64,000 nucleotides of DNA from Polydactylus sextarius (Eukaryota > Chordata > Actinopteri > Polynemidae), in contig CM028912.1 in the NCBI GenBank assembly GCA_016801845.1, positions 22,409,501-22,473,500 on the forward strand, in the 5' to 3' direction. A program made the translations under genes and the position numbers. The notes below the pieces were generated by a model. That model was not told the origin of the DNA and did not search any database. It saw only the letters and a program-made list of their open reading frames with translations. Positions 47,501 to 61,800 of the stretch are shown one piece after another (the stretch's first letter is position 1; every line of letters starts with the position of its first letter).

Positions 47501-50500
47501 CTACTACTTAGCTTAGCTACTGCATGGGTATAACAACCAATGTGATTTGCTTGTCAGCCAGTCAAAGTCAAGTCTGAATCATTTGGGACACATGATGAGG
47601 TGAACCTGACCCCAAGCAAATGTGACGCCAACCTTCATCTTTCCGATCATTTGGATGCACACAATGACAAGTTTAACACAAGCCAGAGAGGAACTTTTGA
47701 AATTGATGATGATAACAAAGAAGCAACCTCATCAATGGAAGAAGAGTGTGAGCCTGTTGTGAATTACATGGAGACATCTTCAGACAGCATGAGCAGTGAC
47801 AGTACAGTGGACCAGAGCACACCTAATGGTGAGCACACCTACCTCAATCCAACCAAAGGATCGGTTTATGACCAAGATATCTCACCTGATTTTTCTGAGG
47901 AAGAGATTTCTTGGAGTGTTCAACCCATGGAGTGTTGTCACCATGATCCAAACTGACATGTCCACCCAGTGATCCTGCAGCCAGAGGAGCAGGTATCTCC
48001 TGGTCTTCATGAGTGGATGCGTCACAGTTGCTCACTTTCTCTTGTCTTATCTCTTTCACAAAGTCTTTTTTCTTCAGCTTCAGTTTCTTCTTTCTTTTAT
48101 TCCCTTTGTTTGCTTTGAGCACATCATTTTTTGTGCCACTGCATGTCAAAAAGATGAGCATGTGGTTCTCCTCCCCATGAGTACATTTACACACACATTA
48201 TCCTGTCCTGATGTTTCCACACCTGGAAAACATTTAGTTTTCTGATAAGATGTGGAAGATTTCTGCTTTCTGTCAGTTTCCAAAGACCTGGATTAGGAGC
48301 TGATCAGTGTCAGTGATCAGTGACAGTGATACTGCTGTTTGTGTATAAGTGCTCATTTAGTGGTGACCTTTGACAAGTTCTGGTGTCTTTACAGAGGCAG
48401 GCAAATGTTGATGGTTTAAGTTCCAGATTAATAACAATCCAATGCTTACATTTTTACAATGAACAAAAGAAATGAACGACTGCAAGTTAATTTACTGTGT
48501 TTCCTCACTTAAATTGTTCATGCCCTTGACTTACTTCAAACTGTGACCATGTACAGTCAAATGGACATCTGAAGTAAGGACATGGTTAGCCTAGCTCAGG
48601 ATAAAGACTGAGTGGGGGCAACATGATGCACCTAGCTATAGAGCTCAGTGATTGACATGTGGTATCATTTCCTTTTCTTCCATCCAACCAATATCCTGAA
48701 TATTTTCCACCTTTTCAACAGCAAGAACCTCTAAGAAACTGTGTTTATATTGTGTCTGTGTACACACCAGACCAGCCATATGGAGCATGTGTCTCAGTGA
48801 CCTGTTGAGGTGTTATCAAGTTTATTTTCAGTCTTTAGACTGAGCCAGAACCACTGTGTCTTAATGCTAAGTTAGGCTAATCATGCTCTCAGTCCAGCTC
48901 TGTACTCAATATACAGAATCAGCATTTAAGTATTGTCAACTGAGATGAAAATTCACTAACGTAGTAACAGGCACCAGATTATCATCTGAAGCCTGCAAGC
49001 TATTTTGAGACTCTTAAATTTAGATTACATCTTAACTTTTCATATGTCAACATACATGCTGCAATGCCAACAGCTCATCATACTCACCCTCATCCCTCAT
49101 CCTCAGCCTGCCATGTAGAGGACATGGAAATAAAATAGGCAAATAACAGTTTTACAAAATGTGAACTACTCCTTAGCTCCTTAACCAGAGGGGATGAGCT
49201 CATATGGACTCAAACTGAAAATGGTATTAAATTGGTGGAATTATTCCAGGATTTCAAGTGCATGAATGAATAATCTGAGGAAAACAAACACTAAAAATAG
49301 GACATGTCCATATTTCCTCCCATCCGCCTGCCTGTCTCTGTACCTTCGTCTTGCCATGGATGTCCTGAGATCTATGTGCTGCTGGTTGTGTCTCCAGGCT
49401 GTGGGAGGAAAAAGAGCCGGGGCGGTGGCCATGGTTGTGGCTGCCGTTGACCATGCTCGTGTCCGTCAGCCTGTGCATGTCGAGGGCGGTCAGGTTGAAG
49501 AGGAGGAGGCTGTAGAGGCTGAATTAAGACAGCAGATGTCTGCTGCCGGCGGTGCCACCATAGCTGCTGATCAACAATATCAAGTCGGCTGGACAACAAC
49601 AAGAGCGCAGGCTGGCCAAATGCTTACTACTGCTCAGGAGATTACAACTGAACCAACTCTGCCACTGCCTCAGGTTAGATAGGCCTCCAGCACCAGGAAA
49701 CACTAAAATCACCCAGAGACTCTGGGGCATATCAATCGCTTTTGTCCTCAGGATCATACTTTACTAGACATTTTCAGACCTCATTAAAATTCCGTAGCCT
49801 GTTTGATAACTCTTTTAACTATTCCATTTGTTGATTCAAGGCTTAATTGATGAGTGATAGCTGAAATTTGAACAGGCTGTGTAATCTATTTTTATAAGGA
49901 CAATAGTGGATGCCCTCATATTCATGCATTTATGATAAAAGAAAGTAAAAAAAAATAAATAAATAACAGGATGTCAAATGTCCATGAAGAGACAATGTTT
50001 TCCAGTTATCCTCAGTGACAGGCTAGTTGTAGTTGGTTTTTGTGAAAGTTAGCACTACTATTTTCCAGTGATTTAGGATAATTTCTCTGAAAGAAACATT
50101 TTTATTGATATATATAACTATCTTCAGTATTACACATGCAAATACGTTGTTCAGCTCTTAAAGTCTTCCTGGGGTTGTAATGCTCTTGTGAACTCTGTTG
50201 GTTGCTCTAGATTCAGAGAGTGACAGAAATCTCCTCCTCCCACGTGGACACTGGTCTCGCCCCATCCCCAGTTCCACATTTCACAGTTTCTAAAGTTTCT
50301 GTCCCCAAACCTGAGTCTAGCCGTGAGGTAAGGAGAGGCAGCATCAGGCAAGCAGTGGAAAATAATCATATTTAATCAAACACATGGATTGATAAACAAT
50401 ATTTTGAGTTTTAATTCTGATTAAATAACATCAACCAGTCAATAATTTGACCGATTACTGATCCTCTGTTGCTAACCTGTTTGATTTTTCATAAAAATTA

Positions 50501-53500
50501 AGAGTAACTGATGATCAACATCTAGAAACCAAAAGCTCTGACCAAGGCTTTATCAGTTTAGCTTGCTGCAAATGGCAAATTCAATCAGCTGTACTTCACC
50601 AATCAAGTTATTGGCTCCACGGACATTTGAAATGTTACCTGGGGAGTCATTTAAGACCCCATTTAAAATTGTTTACAGTATGCACTTGATGACTTAATGA
50701 ACTGAAGAAACAGCATTGTTTTTATAGAACAGTGGTCACTGTTACAGGTTAGTATCAATAAATTTAATGCTGTTTTAAAGGTGGTTGGAGCTGCTAGAGT
50801 ATAAATTTATTCAATGCAATAGTCAATAACGATGAGCACAGAGCCACTGACGTTAGTTCAGACCTGTAAACCTGTAACTTTATGTTAACTCTTGCTCTTG
50901 GATATAATGCTAGGTTGCAAATGTAGGCTGTAAGCTACTTAGCTGTTCATGCTACAATAACAAGTTTTTTTTACTCATTGTATCAGTAACTGTCTGACTA
51001 AAGCTCAGCTTTAACATGTAGGAGGAACAGTGAAATGAACTAAGGCTGAATTATTACTCTTTAGGAGAGAGGTTTACCAATATGGTACTTGATTATTACT
51101 GCTTGCCTGAAATGCAAACTTGTGGTGAACTGTAGAGTGGCAATAATTAAATAATATCTCATTAATCTGGGTTTATTTAAAATTCTCTTACCCTGGTTAG
51201 ATTTAATCTAACTAACTTACCGTAGACCCCTCCCTGTGGTGTGGTTTGGCACAAACTATGAAAACAAGCCAACGTATTTTCTTGATGATGGTGTGGCTTC
51301 CTCCTCTTTGGGTCGGTCAGGTTTCCATCGCTGGCTCGGCTATCGCCACTCTGGAGAAAGAGTTATCTTCATCCTCTGCTACTGCTAGAAAGATCATCAA
51401 GCCTGTCAAGTCTCCGAGTCCATCTCGTAAAGTGGCAGAAACCAGGGTGACAGCACAGCCCATCCCTCCACCATTCAAAGACTTCTCTGAGAAATATCAG
51501 AGTCACTTGGGCACTGAGATACAGAGGGGGGTGGTGCACTCTGGGGGCATGGACAGAGTATATGAGGAATGGGGAGTCCAGGTTTGTAGTCCAGTTTGGT
51601 GGGTTGGACCTGAACAGGACAAGAAAACCTGATGAATAGAAATGTGTCAGGTAGTTTGTATATGCTAAATCAGTAATTAAGGATTAGTTTGTCCCCCAAC
51701 ATGTAAAACAGCAATTTGTCTCAAAAACCACAGGCCCGAATCTTACTTTTGTTACCCAGATGATGATTGACGCAATTTCCAATTACTTCTGGTGGGATAC
51801 CATTAACAAACCAAAAATATCTACTTTATGAAATATCAAAAAATATCAAATCTTATGGGCAGGATTTTCACTTTTGAATTTGATTACTTTCACAATATTT
51901 CCACTAAACAACATTTCACATATCTCCTTAGACCGAACAATACACACTGCAGTGAAGTTTAGCTTTTCAGAAGTCCGGTTTTCTTGATTTCTGTGAAAAT
52001 CCACAATAAATATCCCTCTAATAAAAGTTTAACATGCTTGTCGAGGCTATTGACAACTTCATTCTCACCTCTTGAGCCCATCCAGCCTCCCCTTCATCTG
52101 TCTGTGCTGTCATCATATGCAAACAGCAAGTTCATTGCCTTGTGCTTTGTATGTTAGTTACATTGTATCCATGTTTTACATTATTAAAAAAATCTAAATT
52201 TTATGCTGAATGAGTTTGTGTTAACAAATCTGTGACTATATGACAGGTGATGGAGGCAGCTGCTGTACCTTCCGCAAGTGCTGGTGTGGTTCCACCCACA
52301 CTGGTGTCTGTGAGTAACAGTTCCCTTCAAAACTACAAAATATATCTAACACTTCTGGAAAGTGATATTTTCTGAGAGTATTGTATTTTTTCTGTAGGGC
52401 TTGAAAAACACAAATGTGACCGAGGGTGAGTCGGTGACCCTGGAGTGCCAGATCAGTGGTCACCCTAAACCTGTCATCATGTGGTTCAGAGAGGACTACA
52501 AGATCGAGAGCTCCATTGATTTCCAGATCAGTTATGAGAATGGATTTGCCCGGCTGGTGATCCGTGAGGCATTCGCTGAAGACAGTGGGAGGTTTACCTG
52601 TACCGCCACCAATGAGGCGGGAACTGTCAGCACCTCCTGCTACCTGCTTGTCCAGGGTCAGTGCAAACAGCAAAACAGGAAAAAAGTAAAAGCACGACCA
52701 AAGGAAACATTATACCTGTACATCAAACAAACAAGTAGTTTTCATTAGGCCTGAGTGCAATTACTTGTGGAGAGCCTTAGGGTTCCAACCTGTCTGCCTC
52801 TGTCTGTTGTTGCATTTGTTTATGCTTTCACTACTGCACTGCAGGGACAAGAACTGTAACTAAATCCCACATGGTGCCTTCCTGTTGGGACTAATGTCAT
52901 CTTTCTCTTTCAGTGTCCGAGGACATTGAGAGCCGAGAGGAGATTGCTGTCACAGAACGTGTTGAAACTGCTCAAGTAAAACTGTGAGTAAATCAAAGGT
53001 CTTTTAAAGTTTGCAAAACTAACCAGTATGGTGCAGGTTAACAGTGATGAAAATGGGACAGAGGAAATTCTTCAACATTAAAAAACAAGATAGATGCTGG
53101 AAAAGCTGGAAAGTCTAAAAAGAGATTTCTATTTTCAGAGTGACCGAGGAAACCAGAGAAGAAACTATGTCTCAGGTGAGTGTGGCTGAGTCAGATACTG
53201 CCGCCACTGCTCCCTTCTTCATCAGGAAACCCAGCATCCAGAAGCTAGTCGAGGGAGGGAGTGTCATATTTGAATGCCAAGTTGGCGGAAGCCCTAAACC
53301 ACATATCATCTGGAAGAAGAGTGGTGTCCCACTCACTACTGGATACAGGTATGTCATATCTTCCTGTGTTGCAGTGCACCCCTTATTTCTTGCCAACCTG
53401 CGGCTGTGATGAGCTCTTACCTGAGATCCAGTTCACATTTAAAAAACAAAAGTATAACCAAATTCCCCTTATGTGTTATTGCCACTTATATTTTCACGAC

Positions 53501-55843
53501 CGTAAAACTAGATGTTTGTTGTTTCTGTTATGACAGTAATGATCAATGGGTCACTAGTCATGGCTGAATAACCTATAACCTACCCTTCGTCTTCACTGTA
53601 CATCAGATACAAAGTTGCCTACAAGAAGGAGACTGGAGAGTGCAGGTTGGAGATCTCTATGACCTTTGCTGATGATGCAGGGGAATACTCTGTGTTTGCC
53701 AAGAACCAGCTCGGAGAGGTGTCAGCATCTGCCAGTCTGCTGGAAGAAGGTATGTAACCATCTACATCAATAAAATGTACTTCCCAGAAGAAATGAGACA
53801 GGAGAACAAAGAGGAAAAAAGATCATAGTAGTCTTCAGGACAAGAATTACAAATTTTTCTGTTTGCCCATCAAGTTCACCAACTATGCCAGAGCTCACAT
53901 AATTTTAAATGCTTTGTTTTGCCTACAGAGGAATATGAAGCATACATGAAGAAGCAAGAAGCAGCCTATAAGGTTGAAGTGACAACCATTGTGCAGGAGC
54001 CCAAAGTGGGAGATGTTCCCCCTGTTGTTGTCACAAAAATGGAGCAAATGACCACCACCATTATCTCAGGACAGGTGAGATCGCTATTAACCAAAGATGG
54101 AGTCTTGTGCGTGGTTTAACTCCAATTCTGCATGAAGAAATTATGGTGCAATTTGGGAAATTATTAATGATGAAACAGTCTTGTTATGACCATAAATAAC
54201 AGACACAACACCCAAAACTGTTAACATCTTGTCACATCTACAGGAATTCCATCTTTCTGCCATTGAGCTAAGGATAATCCAGGAGATTGAACTCCGCATT
54301 ATGAGAATTACCTACAAAGAGATTGTGACTGAGGATGGAGAGCTGATGGTGACCGCTGCCCCTACAGAGGCTGTGCAGCCTGCCTTTGACACTCCTATCA
54401 AAAACTACAGGATCATGGAGGGAATGGGTGTTACTTTCCACTGCAAAATGGCTGGAACACCACTTCCCAAGGTGATAATTTTTTAAGAAATAGCTTTGTG
54501 CGGAAGACACTTTCTCCAGTTAACAGAACAAAGGTCAAAATTTAGAAATAAAGGTGGGAGTTGTACATTTCAATCCAACAGAGTTTACAAAGACATTTTG
54601 TTTCCTACCAGATTGCTTGGTTCAAAGATGGCCAACGTATTAAGCCTAGTGACCGTTATCAGATGGAAGTTCTTCATGATGGACGAGCCAGCCTTCGTTT
54701 GTCTGCTGTTTTGCCAGAGGATGAGGGTGTATACACTGCCTTTGCTACTAACATGAAGGGAAATGCTGTCAGCTCTGGGAAACTCTATATAGAGCCGTCT
54801 GGAGCAGGAGCACCTCAGAGAATCACACCACAGCCAGCAGTGCAGAGGATCAGGTAAAGCTTTCATTCAAGGAACTGAAAAAGACAAATCATGAACACCT
54901 AGGTTCTGAAAATGTTTATTATTTCCTCAGGTCCACATCTCCTCGTTCTCTGAGCCGCTCTCCAGGTCGTTCTCCCAGCCGTTCTCCTGGACGTTCTCCT
55001 GCCCGCAGGTTAGATGAAACAGATGAAGCTCAGCTGGAAAGACTCTACAAACCTGTATTTGTCATGAAGCCTTCCTCATGTAAATGCTCTGAGGGGCAAA
55101 CGGCCAGATTCGACCTGAAGGTCGTTGGCAGGCCGATGCCTGACACATACTGGTTCCACAACGGTAAGAGAAACGTAGATGAGATTTATAAACCATGACC
55201 TTGAACAAGATTTCATGATGGTCTCACATCAAAATCTGTCCTCTCCTCATCACCTTCTCAGGACAACAAGTGGTTAGCGACCTTACCCATAAAATTGTGG
55301 TTAAAGAGGATGGTACTCAGTCTTTGATCATTGTCCCAGCCTTGCCACAAGACTCTGGAGAATGGACAGTCGTGGCTCAGAACAGAGCTGGACGCTCATC
55401 CCTCTCAGTCACTCTTACAGTTGATGGTAAGACTTTATTTACCATTGGATTTTTAACTCTATTGTATCTTCTTTAAAAGAAGATAACTGTATATTAAATT
55501 ACTTTCTTCACAAGAGCTTTTCTTGCTATTTCAGCTAAAGAAACCTTTGTGCGACCTCAGTTCACTGAGAAGTTGAGAAACATCAGTGTAAAACAGGGCA
55601 CTCTGGTTGAACTGGCTGTCAAAGCCATTGGGAATCCTCTGCCTGACATTGTCTGGCTAAAGAACAGTGACATAATCACACCACACAAGCACCCAAACAT
55701 CAGGTAGGTTTTATATTGGATACATTATTACAGTATTCAGAAATAAACTATAAGTACCACAGCTATTTAGATTTTAATAACAATGACCTTATATGTGAGC
55801 TAGCTGCAACCACATATTGGAACTCTGAGTATATGCATATGAT

Positions 55844-55874
<31 letters not shown>

Positions 55875-58800
55875 GTGTGTTTGTGCGTGTGTGTGCTTAT
55901 CTAGTTAACCCCAAAAAAGACACGGTTTGATCTACTTTAAGTTTTCAAGTATGAAAATCTGATTAGCAGCTAGTATACAACTGTGTTAAATGTCTGTTCA
56001 GTGCTGAGAATAACAGCACAACATGAGAATTCCCTTACAATCAAGTTTCCTGACAATTTCTGGTCACCTTACTTTAACTTCTCTGGACTAGCAGTGGGCA
56101 GTTAACATCCAGTTGGTCTACATTTGTCAGTGTGGAATACTAGTATCAGAGGTTTTCACTGTAGAAAAACACTCAAATAGTAATACTTCTCTTATATGAC
56201 AATTCCATACTGCAGGATTGAAGGAACCAGAGGAGAAGCCAAATTCCAAATTCCTTCAGCAATCGGTTCAGACAGCGCCTGGTACACAGCTACAGCTATT
56301 AACAAGGCTGGTAGAGACACCACTCGCTGCAGAGTCAATATTGAGGTGGATTATGTTGAACCCGAACCAGAGAGGAAGCTCATTATTCCCAAAGGAACCT
56401 ACAAAGCCAAAGAAATCACTCCTCCTGAGGTAGAGCCCCTTCATATGCGATACGGTCAAGAGCAGTGGGAGGACGGCGACCTTTACGACAAAGAGAAGCA
56501 GCAGAAACCGCAGTTCAAGAAGAAGCTGAACTCTGTGCGCATGAAGCGATTTGGTCCAGCTCATTTTGAGTGCAGACTGACCCCTATTGGTGACCCCACC
56601 ATGGTAGTAGAGTGGCTGCATGATGGCAAACCCCTGGAAGCTGCTAACAGATTGCGCATGGTCAATGAATTTGGCTACTGCAGTCTTGACTATGAAGTTG
56701 CTTATGCTAGAGACAGTGGTGTTATCACCTGCAGAGCCACCAACAAGTTTGGAGTCGACCAGACCTCAGCCACCTTGATTGTTAAGGATGAGAAAGGTCT
56801 TGTTGAGGAAACCCAGCTTCCTGAAGGCAGGAAGGGAGCACACAGAATTGATGAGATTGAGCGCTTGGCTCATGAAGGAGGACCCTATGGAGTTACTGCT
56901 GAAGAGGAAACAGAGAAAATGAAGCCTGAGATTGTTCTCCTTCCTGAACCAGTCACAGTTATGGAGGGCGACACAGCCAGATTCCGCTGCAGAGTAACCG
57001 GTTACCCAGCACCCAAGGTTAACTGGTACCTCAATGGACAACTTATCCGTAAAAGCAAGAGATACAGACTTCGCTATGATGGCATTTACTATCTGGAGAT
57101 CACTGAAATCAAATCTTATGATTCAGGAGAGGTAAAAGTGGTGGCAGACAACAACCTAGGTTCAGCTGAGCACATTGTGAAGCTGGAGATTCAACAGAAA
57201 GAGGACTTCAGAACTCATCTGCGTCGTGCACCTGAGACTAAGGCAGCTGAGGCACCTGAACCAGGAAAGACACCATTTGAGGTGGTAAAGGCCGAAAAAC
57301 CTGCAGAAGACTCTCAGCTGAAAGAAGTGGTCAAGCTTAAAAAAGCCCAGAGAATTGTCCATGAGAAAGCAACAGAGGAGTCAGAGGAGCTGAGGAGTAA
57401 GTTCAAGCGCAGGACAGAGGAAGGCTACTATGAGTCCATCACTGCAGTGGAGCTCAAGTCACGTAAGAGGGATGAGTCCTATGAGGATCTGCTGAAGAAA
57501 ACAAAGGAGGAGCTGCTTCACCATGCCAAAGAGAAGGAGGAGGCTGAGAAAAAGAAGGAGGAAGAACGCCGCAAAGTTACAGCTAAACCTCTAAAACCAG
57601 AGAGGGTCAAGCTCTCAGCCAGCATGGAAGCACCTAAGATCCTAGAACGTATTACGAGCCAAACAGTTGCACAGGGTGATGAAGTCAAATTTAGAGTCAG
57701 AGTCGTTGGTAGACCAGAACCAGAGTGCCAGTGGTTCAAGAATGGTGTTCAGCTGGAGAAGTCTGATCGTATTTACTGGTTCTGGCCTGAGGATCACGTA
57801 TGTGAACTGGTGATCAGAGACGTCAGAGCTGAGGATTCTGCAAGTGTCATGGTTAAAGCTTTAAACACTGCAGGAGAGACTTCAAGCCACGCTTTCCTGC
57901 TGGTGCAAGGTAACATCACATTCTAAGAGATTCTAAAAACACACCTGTAATTCTACACTCAAGTTGTCTATTTTCTGACAAAAATGTTTTTGTCTTTTTT
58001 GCAGCAAAGCAAGTCATCACTTTCACACAGAAGCTGGAGGATGTCAATGCCAAGGAGAAGGACACCATGGCTACCTTTGAATGTGAAACCAATGAGCCTT
58101 TTGTCAAGGTCAAATGGCTGAAGAATAATGAAGAGATCTTCTCTGGAGACAAATACAGGATGCACTCTGACAGAAAAGTTCACTTCCTGTCTGTGTTGGT
58201 GATTGGTATGCGGGATGATGCAGAATATTCCTGTGTGGTTGTAGATGAAGATATCAGGACAACTGCCAAGCTTAATGTTGAAGGTAGGTTGGCTCATACC
58301 TGGCACAATATCTATACCAATAGTCACAAGTGTAGTTTGTGTAGTTCACAAACAATGGACTCATTAGACCATAAGTTACTGTACATTAAAACTATAAAAC
58401 TGATCTTTTACCTTCTGGGGTACTGTTATGTTAAAAACAAACTTAATTTTAATCTCATCATCTCATCGTAGTTGAAAAATGTATTCCCTATAGTCTTGTA
58501 GGAAAGATTATGATATCTTCTTGTGTTAGTAGCAACTTTTAAATTAAAACACTATCTTGATACCTAATGTAAGTTATAGCACACATAGCAACCGCAGTAT
58601 TTGCATACGGAATTTGCAATTTAAGTTCACGTAATTAGAAAGAGATAGAGATTTATTCATTCTTGTCCAGTTCTTGTATGGCTGACTTATAAAGCCATAG
58701 ATACTGATGTACCATCTGTATTATGCAATAAACAGGTGCTCCATTGGAGATCCTGAAACAGCTGGAGAGTACAGAGGTGCCAGAAACATACTCTGGAGAA

Positions 58801-61800
58801 TTTGAGTGTGTCGTGTCTCGCGAGGACGCAGAAGGCAGCTGGTACTTTGGAGAAAAGCTGCTGTCACCCAGCAGTAAATATGTCATGTCCTCCCGTCGTG
58901 GCAGACACACCTTGTCTGTCAGAGATGTTAAAAAGGAGGACCAGGGAAAATATACCTTCAAAGTCGCCGAGTTCAAGACAAGTGCCTCACTCAAGATGAA
59001 ATGTGAGTTTTATAATATGTTATGAAAAGCAGAATTGTTTAGTTTGTTATCATAGCACATAACATCACATAACATAGTATTTCACAGCTTCAGTCTTTCT
59101 ATTCACCAATGACAACAAATGGTTGGAGGTTGGATTTTTGATTTTCTCTAGACTTACTTTTAGTTCCACTGTTTTCCACTGGTTTTCCCCATTTTTCCAT
59201 TGCACTCCACAAGCAAATGGCCATGAAATGTGCTCAGCACATGCCTGGTTGTGATATTTCATTACACTTCTGAAGCACCACAGCTACCTGGTCATGTTAA
59301 TACTCAAAAAAATACCTACATTTTTCATTATGTTCCACCTACCAATTTCTTAATCTTGTCATCTGTATGGAGAATTAGTTTGACTTTTATTCTGAATGTA
59401 CCAAATACCTAATAGGTTTGTCTCAATGTTTCAGTACGTCCTGTGACGTTGATGCAGCCTTTGACTGACCTGACAGTCTGCGAGGGTGACATTGCTCAGT
59501 TGGAGGTCAAGTTCTCCCAGGAGGATGTTGAAGGAACATGGATGAAGAATGGACAGCCTATCACGGCCTCAAACCGTATCCACATTGTCATTGACAAACA
59601 AATCCACAAACTCCTGATTGAAGACACCAACAAGGATGACTTTGGAATGTACTCTTTTGTTGTTCCTGCTCAGGAAATCTCAACATCTGCAAAGCTGATC
59701 ATTCAGAGTAAGTCAACCCAGTTGGTGTTGTTTATTTAAAGAAATTTGTACACCAAAGTAAAATGTTACAAACAAAACATTTTGATTTGCATTGCAGCTA
59801 TTGGTGTGCTGATCCCACTGAAGGACACCAGCGCTGTTGAGGGCACCAAGGTTGTCCTAGAGGCCAAGATATCTGCTCAGGACATCAGTTCAGTCAAATG
59901 GTACCGTAATGACCAACTGCTGGCACCTAGCGACCGTATCCAGATGGTGGCGAAGGGAGCCAAGCAGCGTCTGGTCTTCAATAGGACCTTTGCCTCAGAT
60001 GAAGGACATTACAAATTGATTGTTGGCCGTGCCGATACCAGCTGCAGATTTACTGTTCAGAGTAAGTTACACAAGAACAGATTGTGGTTCAAGCCTACAT
60101 TAACTATACGTATATTGAAATGCAGTTATATCAATTAAAATATATCAGTTAGAAGAGTGAATAAGAAACTGCTTGAATTTACTTCATCATTTCACTCATA
60201 CTACAGTTACTGGAAAAGTAAAGTACATCAACTATGGGAAAAGCTGATTTTACTGAATCAACTGAAACCAGCTGGATTCCATGATAATTGCATTTTATGT
60301 TAAAGGGGGTCAACATGAAATATCCCAAAATAAAACTGATCTTTTTGATTCTTAATGTTTATCACATGAATATAAAATATGATTTAATGATGATTAGTAA
60401 CTCTTGGTCCATCTCAACAGGTGTCCAGATCATGACCCCGATGACAGACAAGGAGTGCTCTGAGTCTGAGAATGTTTCCTTTGAGGTTGAGGTTTCTCAC
60501 CCAGGTATTGATGCCTTCTGGACCTTCAAAAATCAGCCACTCAAGGCTGGTGCCAAATACAAAATGGAGTCCAAGAACAAACGCCACATACTGACTGTCA
60601 TGAATGCCATGAAGGATGAGGAAGGCGGGTACATGTTTGCTGCTGGTGAAAAGACATGTACTGCTTCTCTCACCGTAACAGGTATGCTGGGCTTCATTTT
60701 GACATGGTGTTTATAACAACAATTTTAAAACTGATTATTCAATGACCTGGGTGCTGATAGGACTACTGATATGTTCATATTATTCAATTTCCTACCACTA
60801 GGTGGTGCTATCAAAAAGCCTCTGCGTGATATGGTAGTGGCTGACTCTCAGACCACTGTGCTGGAGTGTGAAGTTGCCAACCCATCTGCAGAGGGCAAGT
60901 GGCTGAAAGATGGCCAACTTGTTGACTACAATGAGAATGTAGTGAGTGAGGTAGATGGTGTTGTTAGACGTCTTGTCATCATGATCACCAAATCCACGGA
61001 TGTTGGAGAGTACACCTATCAAGTTGCCACCTCTAAGACCTCAGCCAATCTGAGAGTTGAAGGTATGTCCAGGTTTTATGAAGGAAGGGTGTGCCCTGTT
61101 TGAATCCCTTATAAAGCAACTTAGGTTAGATGATTATTTATGTCAAAAGCTGCAGTATTTACACTGAACTTTGCATATTTGTATGCTTGAACTTGTATAC
61201 TTATAATATGGCATTATAAATCAAGTTATGATAGTTTGATGTGCTGTGAATGTTATCTTTTTCCAGAATACCCACTAATTGACTGATTTAGTGAAAGCTA
61301 AAAATGTTGAGCTGGTAGGTGGCTATTTATAAGCTGTTGTCCCAGTCTTGTTGTTGGCTGGCTAATTAGTATACACATTTTTCTAAATTCCTTCAAAATC
61401 ACTAAATGCCTGTTGTGTGTGAATTATAGAAGTTTCAGAAGTGGTTTGCTGGTACATATGTGTCCATGACTACCTGTATCTGAGCTAAGGCACCCACTAG
61501 CAAGCTATCAAACTGTGGATTAACAGTGATTTTTTCTATCATAGCTGTAAAGGTCAAGAAGACCCTGAAGAACCTGAATGTGGTCCAGACTCAGGAAGCT
61601 GTATTTAGCCTGGAGCTGACCCATGAAGATGTGAGGGGAGCACAGTGGATCAAGAATGGTGTTGAGATCCTGCCCAGTGACAAATACGAGATCAGTATCG
61701 AAGGCACAGTACACACCCTCAAGATCAACAACTGCAGCACACAGGATGAGTCTGTTTACTCTTTCAAACTGGGGAAACTGTCTGCAAATGCCAGGCTGAA

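Noticed and set aside
47844..48194. Lysine-rich minus-strand frame overlapping the possible titin terminal exon
   Set aside because: Its lysine tract is the complement of a T-rich, pyrimidine-tract-like run. No start context, splice partner or similarity supports it.
52236..52673. Minus-strand frame of 145 codons
   Set aside because: It is antisense to titin exons 11-12, whose plus-strand translation is unambiguous titin.
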